DNA of 9,603 bases. It comes from Eshraghiella sp045542375 (GTDB taxonomy: Bacteria > Bacillota > Clostridia > Lachnospirales > Lachnospiraceae). Shown one piece after another: positions 5,851-9,603 of this stretch. The position numbers and the translations under genes were made by a program. The stretch is taken from contig JAZQKW010000136.1 of NCBI GenBank assembly GCA_045542375.1, positions 1-9,603 on the forward strand. Direction: 5' to 3'. Each line of letters starts with the position of its first letter. The stretch's first letter is position 1. Under the pieces are notes generated by a model. That model saw only the letters and a list, made by a program, of their open reading frames with translations. It did no database searches and was not told the origin of the DNA.

Positions 5851-7084
5851 ACTGTACCTTATCGTATATCTGAACAGGAACATAAGCCTTAACTTCTATT
5901 CCCTCTGCCACATACTCTTCACTTAAAAGCTGACCATATTTGCGAATCAGAGAAATCTTACCTGCTTCATTATAAGAATACAGTTTTTCAATATATATTT
6001 TACTCTCTCTGAGAATCTCCTCTATCGCATCCTTAAGTTCTGTAAGCCCGTTACCATGTCTTGCAGAAATGCGAACCATCTTATCAGCCTTAAAATCCCT
6101 TAAAATAGCATCTCCTGCAACATCTATTTTGTTAAATGCCGTAATAACCGGCTTATCCGCAACTCCTAATTTGTCCAGAGTGTCATACACCACATGCATC
6201 TGACTGTCCATAGAAGGATTAGACGCATCCACCACATGCAGAATGATATCCGCATAAACAGCTTCCTCCAAGGTACTCTTAAAGGCTTCTACCAGATGAT
6301 GAGGGAGTTTATTAATAAAACCAACCGTGTCTGTAAGCAATACCTGTTGCCCACTCTCAAGTTCAAGATTTCTTGTAGTCGGGTCAAGTGTGGCAAAAAG
6401 CTTATCCTCTGCAAGAATTCCAGCATCAGTTAAAGTGTTAAGAAGTGTTGACTTACCCGCATTGGTATAACCAACTATTGCAACCACAGGAATACCCATT
6501 CTGCTTCTCTGTGTTCTTGTAAGTTCTCTGTGAGTAACAACCGATGCAAGCTCTGATTTCAACTGACCTATACGTTCATGAATGATTCGTCTGTCCATTT
6601 CAAGCTTAGTCTCACCGGGACCTCTGGTTCCAATACCGCCACCAAGTCTTGAAAGAGAATTTCTAAGTCCAACAAGCCTTGAAGACCTGTATCTGAGCTG
6701 TGCAAGCTCTACCTGAATCTTACCTTCATTGGTATTGGCTCTTGCCGCAAAAATATCAAGAATAAGCAACGTTCTGTCCATTACCTTAACCTGCAATGCA
6801 TCAGAAAGGTTGCTCATCTGAGCAGGTGACAATTCATCATCACACACAATACCGGTTGCATCATGCTCAATTATAAGCTCAAGAATCTCATCAATCTTAC
6901 CTTTCCCAACATAAGTTGCAGAATTAAAGCTGTCAAGATTCTGAATAACCCTTGCAACCGTAACCGCACCAGCCGTAGTCGCAAGCTCACTAAGTTCATT
7001 TAATGATTCTTCCGTATTCTCCCTGTCAGAGCGTCTGACAGCTACAAGTATTACACGTTCTGCCTGTTCAATGTTATCAATCAT
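5849..7084 (-). CDS. hflX: GTPase HflX, ribosome-splitting factor
   Basis: HflX binds 50S subunits and splits stalled or inactive 70S ribosomes, typically under heat or antibiotic stress. The 411-residue protein has the full family layout. The N-terminal HflX domain contains NSATYVGKGK (54-63), followed by the coiled linker and the glycine-rich GGGIGTRGPGETKLE (148-162). The GTPase motifs are all intact: G1 GYTNAGKST (205-213), G2 TT (236-237), G3 DTVGF (252-256), G4 NKID (318-321) and G5 SAR (340-342). A C-terminal domain ends YVPVQIYDKVQ. An in-frame stop two codons upstream and no other Met before residue 90 fix the start at 7084. The ribosome site is odd: the nearest GGAG (7101-7098) is 13 bases away, so initiation may depend on coupling to the TPR gene that ends 22 bp upstream. 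Confidence 0.97.
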   Translation of the reverse strand: MIDNIEQAERVILVAVRRSDRENTEESLNELSELATTAGAVTVARVIQNLDSFNSATYVGKGKIDEILELIIEHDATGIVCDDELSPAQMSNLSDALQVKVMDRTLLILDIFAARANTNEGKIQVELAQLRYRSSRLVGLRNSLSRLGGGIGTRGPGETKLEMDRRIIHERIGQLKSELASVVTHRELTRTQRSRMGIPVVAIVGYTNAGKSTLLNTLTDAGILAEDKLFATLDPTTRNLELESGQQVLLTDTVGFINKLPHHLVEAFKSTLEEAVYADIILHVVDASNPSMDSQMHVVYDTLDKLGVADKPVITAFNKIDVAGDAILRDFKADKMVRISARHGNGLTELKDAIEEILRESKIYIEKLYSYNEAGKISLIRKYGQLLSEEYVAEGIEVKAYVPVQIYDKVQ

Positions 7085-7106
7085 CGGCTACCACTTTCTC
7101 CATCAA

Positions 7107-8156
7107 CTATCTTGTCTTCAAAAAATTATATTCCTTCTTGGCTGCTTTATCCTCAGGATACTTGCCAACATAACTTTCAAAAAGTTCAAGTGCCTTGTCA
7201 TAATTACCCATATACTCATAACAAATAGCTTCATTATATAACAAAGCACGCTCACTATCCTTATCAGCCTTCTTAAGTCCTTTTTCTATATACGAAAGAG
7301 CAGTCTCATAATTCTTCATATTAATAAGAAAGGCTCCATACTGGTTGTATATATTAGGGTCATCCGGATTCTTATTCATGTATGAAACATAAAAATTATC
7401 CGCTTCAGTGTATTTACCCTGCTTCTCATAGTTCATTGCAAGGTAATATGACGCCTCTGAATTCCCATCATCATAGGCATCCTCAAGATACTGTTCCGCA
7501 AGTTCATAGTTCCCAAGTGCAAAATATGTCTTACCAATAAGCATATCATTGGCATCATCTGCATTAATCAGTCTCTTAAGATAAGACTCTGCCCTGTCAA
7601 CATAGCCACTATTCATAAAAGCATTGTACATATTACAGTATGTGGAGTAATTACCATCTTCACACCCAAGTGATTTTTCAAAATCAAGTGCAGCATTATT
7701 CTCGTCATTCAGATGAATATACGCGCACCCTCTGAGATAGTAGAAATCCGCTTTCTCTTCCTCATCACATTTACTGATAAGAACAGAATAATACTGAACC
7801 GCTGTATCATAATCACCTGAGTTCGCAAGACACTCAGCATAATATTTCATAGAATCAAGATGAATATCGTCATACTTATTGCCGGACTTATCAATAACAA
7901 TTTTAAAATTATCCGTAGCCTGCTTCATATTGCCTAATCTGTAATAAGCAATACCCAGACCTCTGTACGCGTCTCTGTTACCTGAATCCTTACTAATCTC
8001 CTCGTTAAATTCCTCAATCGCTCCCTCGTAATCATGGTTCTCAATCTTAGTCATTCCTGTGGTACAGTAGCGGCTCTCCTCTTTACCACATCCACCAAGC
8101 ACACATGCTGCCATTGCACCGGCAACAATTAAATCTATAATAAAGTGTTTTCTCAT
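7107..8156 (-). CDS. TPR-repeat lipoprotein
   Basis: This 349-residue protein starts at ATG 8156-8154 (MRKHFIIDL), 7 bases after AGGAG. A GTG one codon earlier is too close to that site. A short lipoprotein signal ends in the lipobox LGGC, with the lipidated cysteine at residue 23. The mature protein should therefore be tethered to the outer face of the membrane. The rest is an array of about nine tetratricopeptide repeats from residue 30 to the end. Examples are NRDAYRGLGIAYYRLGNMKQA and, near the C-terminus, AICYEYMGNYDKALELFESY. TPR arrays are protein-binding scaffolds, so a role in assembly or protein quality control at the surface is plausible. No partner can be named. It is the first gene after a good promoter and leads the hflX-thyA-folA cluster. 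Confidence 0.92.
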   Translation of the reverse strand: MRKHFIIDLIVAGAMAACVLGGCGKEESRYCTTGMTKIENHDYEGAIEEFNEEISKDSGNRDAYRGLGIAYYRLGNMKQATDNFKIVIDKSGNKYDDIHLDSMKYYAECLANSGDYDTAVQYYSVLISKCDEEEKADFYYLRGCAYIHLNDENNAALDFEKSLGCEDGNYSTYCNMYNAFMNSGYVDRAESYLKRLINADDANDMLIGKTYFALGNYELAEQYLEDAYDDGNSEASYYLAMNYEKQGKYTEADNFYVSYMNKNPDDPNIYNQYGAFLINMKNYETALSYIEKGLKKADKDSERALLYNEAICYEYMGNYDKALELFESYVGKYPEDKAAKKEYNFLKTR

Positions 8157-8163
8157 CACATAT

Positions 8164-8168
8164 CTCCT
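8164..8168 (-). promoter_or_regulatory. Ribosome binding site choosing ATG 8156 for the TPR lipoprotein
   Basis: AGGAG is 7 bases from ATG 8156 but only 4 from the in-frame GTG at 8159. A further ATG at 8162 is followed at once by TGA. ATG 8156 is therefore the best start. Confidence 0.75.
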
Positions 8169-8193
8169 ATTAAATAAAAAATCCTATGTAAGA

Positions 8194-8222
8194 ATTGTAA
8201 CATAGTGTCAAATTCGTAACAA
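8194..8222 (-). promoter_or_regulatory. Extended -10 sigma-A promoter for the TPR lipoprotein-hflX-thyA-folA cluster
   Basis: TTGTTA (8222-8217) is followed after 17 bp by TACAAT (8199-8194). A TGT precedes the -10, giving the extended TGnTATAAT form. The predicted start is near 8187, with a leader of about 30 bases. A perfect TTGACA also lies between the two boxes (8211-8206) but has no well-placed -10. No terminator separates the aminotransferase stop from this promoter, so some read-through is likely. Confidence 0.7.
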
Positions 8223-8239
8223 GGACTATTATTAACTTT

Positions 8240-9403
8240 TTAAATAACTCCTGACTTACCAATAACATCTGCAATAAACGCAAGCTCTTCCGCAGGCTTG
8301 GTTAAGGCAAATCTCACATATCCCTCTCCCTTAGGTCCAAATGCTGTTCCCGGCGTACCAATAACGCCAGCCTTCTCCATAAGTGCTTCACAAAAACTTG
8401 CTGAAGTATACCCTGCAGGCACAGGAAGCCATACAAACATTGTTCCGTGTGAATCAGGCACATCCCATCCGTACTTTCTAAGGCCGTTAAGGAGCGCATC
8501 TCTTCTTCTCTGGTATTCCATACACTGAGCCTTAACATTGTCTCTTGGACCCTTAAGCGCAGCGATAGCAGCCTTCTGCACAGGGTACGCCATACCAAAA
8601 TCATACTGGCTTCTCAGTAATTTAAGCGCATTCACAATGGACTTGTTACCTATACAAAAAGAAATTCTAAAACCTGTAACGTTAAAAGACTTAGAAAGTG
8701 AGAAAAATTCCACACCCACTTCCTTGGCACCCGGAAGGGACAGGAACGAAAAACCTTCCCTGCCGTCAAAAATAATATCCGAATAAGCATTATCATTGAT
8801 AATGGCAAAATTATACTTCTTAGCATATTCAATCATCTTCACATATAATTCCTTAGGTGCTGAAGCCCCTACAGGATTAGATGGATATGAAAGTACCATA
8901 TACTTAACCCTATTAAGCACTTCCTCAGGAATATCCTCAATTACAGGAAGAAAATCATTTTCTTTAACAAGAGGATAATAATATATCTCTGCACCTCCAA
9001 GGTATGAGCCTGCTTCAAAAACAGGATATCCAGGGTCCGGCAAAAGAACCACATCCCCCGGATTAATCATTGCCATTCCAAGGTGTCCCATTCCCTCCTG
9101 AGTTCCTCTTACCGCAGTAATCTCATCTATAGAAATCTCTGTCTCATATCTGTCTTTATAATAATCCACCACTGCCTGAAGCATTTCCTCAGAATCAATA
9201 AGGGAATATCTGTAATTTTCAGGAACAGTTACTGCTTCGGCAACAGTCTTCATAACATGCTCAGCCGGGCTGAAATCCGGTGTTCCTACTGAAAGATTAT
9301 ATATAGTTCTGCCCTGTCTGATTAATTCATTCTTCTTCTCATCAAGTGCAGCAAAAATACCTGTTGAAAAATGATTAAGTCTGTCTGAACATTTAAATTC
9401 CAT
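8240..9403 (-). CDS. Class I/II PLP-dependent aminotransferase (aspartate/LL-diaminopimelate aminotransferase-like)
   Basis: This is a 387-residue fold-type I aminotransferase, expected to move an amino group between an amino acid and a 2-oxo acid in the cytoplasm. The key residues are visible. Schiff-base Lys238 is in SLSKSFNVTGFR. Asp204 (INDNAY) contacts the pyridine nitrogen, Tyr207 and Asn176 (YPSNPVG) contact the cofactor ring, and Arg246 binds phosphate. Arg364 (GYVRFAL) binds the substrate carboxylate. The N-terminal NLSVGTPDF motif is also typical. The general pattern resembles the LL-diaminopimelate/alanine/aspartate aminotransferase subgroup, but substrate cannot be read from sequence alone, so I give no symbol. 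ATG 9403-9401 follows GAGGTG (9416-9411) at 7 bases, with its own promoter upstream. It is separated by 83 bp and a promoter from the next cluster, so it is probably a single-gene unit. Confidence 0.92.
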   Translation of the reverse strand: MEFKCSDRLNHFSTGIFAALDEKKNELIRQGRTIYNLSVGTPDFSPAEHVMKTVAEAVTVPENYRYSLIDSEEMLQAVVDYYKDRYETEISIDEITAVRGTQEGMGHLGMAMINPGDVVLLPDPGYPVFEAGSYLGGAEIYYYPLVKENDFLPVIEDIPEEVLNRVKYMVLSYPSNPVGASAPKELYVKMIEYAKKYNFAIINDNAYSDIIFDGREGFSFLSLPGAKEVGVEFFSLSKSFNVTGFRISFCIGNKSIVNALKLLRSQYDFGMAYPVQKAAIAALKGPRDNVKAQCMEYQRRRDALLNGLRKYGWDVPDSHGTMFVWLPVPAGYTSASFCEALMEKAGVIGTPGTAFGPKGEGYVRFALTKPAEELAFIADVIGKSGVI

Positions 9404-9436
9404 AATTCTTCACCTCGTAAAATATCAATCTTATTA

Positions 9437-9464
9437 ATTTTACAACTTTTAAATATTCTGTCAA
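9437..9464 (-). promoter_or_regulatory. Sigma-A promoter for the aminotransferase gene
   Basis: A perfect TTGACA (9464-9459) is followed after 16 bp by TAAAAT (9442-9437, five of six). The start would be near 9430, leaving a leader of about 27 bases, too short for a riboswitch. The 27-bp hairpin at 9482-9543 ends 17 bp upstream of the -35. Confidence 0.75.
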
Positions 9465-9481
9465 TATGAAATGCGTAATAC

Positions 9482-9543
9482 CTGAATTCCCAGTATAACA
9501 GAGTATGCACATTATGGCATGCTCTGCTATATTGGGAATTCAG
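9482..9543. repeat. Long near-perfect inverted repeat (27-bp arms, 8-base loop)
   Basis: The arms 9482-9508 and 9517-9543 begin and end with CTGAATTCCCA and TGGGAATTCAG and pair at 24 of 27 positions. As plus-strand RNA two of the three mismatches become G-U pairs (9493/9532 and 9504/9521) and one is A-C (9498/9527). The loop is ACATTATG. No T-run directly follows the stem on either strand, so it is not a standard intrinsic terminator. A smaller AGATAT/ATATCT inverted repeat (9542-9547, 9559-9564) abuts it. Confidence 0.85.
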
Positions 9544-9603
9544 ATATGAACAGTTTTTATATCTTAAGAATATATTAAAAAGAAAATATTATTTAGAGGC
9601 AAT
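9544..9603. other. AT-rich intergenic end of window, no gene seen
   Basis: This is very AT-rich sequence with no ribosome site or reading frame I can support on either strand. A minus-strand gene could end at the TAA at 9589-9591, but too little is visible to say. Confidence 0.4.

Noticed and set aside
4990..5883. Longer thyA starting at ATG 5883
   Set aside because: The extra 15 codons lie within hflX, have no ribosome site and extend past the normal ThyA N-terminus. AGGAGG points to ATG 5838.
7107..8159. GTG start one codon upstream for the TPR lipoprotein
   Set aside because: It is only 4 bases from AGGAG, whereas ATG 8156 has ideal spacing.
8160..8239. Riboswitch or attenuator before the TPR-hflX-thyA-folA cluster
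   Set aside because: The leader after the promoter is about 30 bases, too short for a folate or other known riboswitch, and no hairpin is seen.
8314..8604. Minus-strand 96-codon frame inside the aminotransferase gene
   Set aside because: It lies in another frame of a gene with intact catalytic residues and shows no frameshift signal or domain of its own.
9482..9543. Intrinsic terminator reading of the long hairpin
   Set aside because: No T-run abuts the stem on either strand. The nearest T5 on the plus strand (9554-9558) is 10 bases beyond it.

Overview
The window looks like chromosomal DNA from a low-GC Gram-positive of the class Clostridia, most likely a gut Lachnospiraceae. This is inferred from the AT-rich codon use, strong AGGAGG ribosome binding sites, a secreted protein built from DUF6273-type modules, and a sporulation-type amidase. 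I could not confirm the taxon by search. Every gene I can support lies on the minus strand, so transcription runs from high to low coordinates. I see no mobile element, rRNA, tRNA or CRISPR array.

Layout in transcription order. (1) 9603-9404 is intergenic. It holds a 27-bp-stem inverted repeat and then a good sigma-A promoter. (2) 9403-8240 encodes a class I/II PLP aminotransferase. (3) A second promoter (8222-8194) precedes a tight cluster: TPR lipoprotein (8156-7107), ribosome-splitting GTPase hflX (7084-5849), thymidylate synthase thyA (5838-4990), dihydrofolate reductase folA (4975-4484) and a 39-residue single-membrane-segment protein (4484-4365) whose ATG overlaps the folA stop by one base. 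ThyA makes dTMP and dihydrofolate, and FolA regenerates tetrahydrofolate, so those two form a functional pair. (4) 4307-3474 encodes a cell-wall amidase with a SPOR domain and no signal peptide, like Bacillus CwlC. An intrinsic terminator follows it. (5) A 272-bp gap carries tandem operator-like repeats. (6) 3201-2140 encodes a rhomboid intramembrane protease. (7) Only 18 bp later, a large secreted protein starts at 2121 and stays open for 707 codons to the window edge. It contains two tandem in-frame modules of about 348 residues.

The most interesting signal is at the amidase start. A perfect 13-bp inverted repeat brackets a TATAAT box, and its 3' arm contains the amidase ATG. A read-through transcript from the folA cluster would bury the start codon in a stem. 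A transcript starting inside the loop would lack the 5' arm and leave the start free. This is the logic known for the phage T4 lysozyme gene e. Next in interest are the paired TTTGGACA/TGTCCAAA boxes on a 70-bp period upstream of the rhomboid promoter, the rhomboid/secreted-protein gene pair, and the long hairpin upstream of the aminotransferase.
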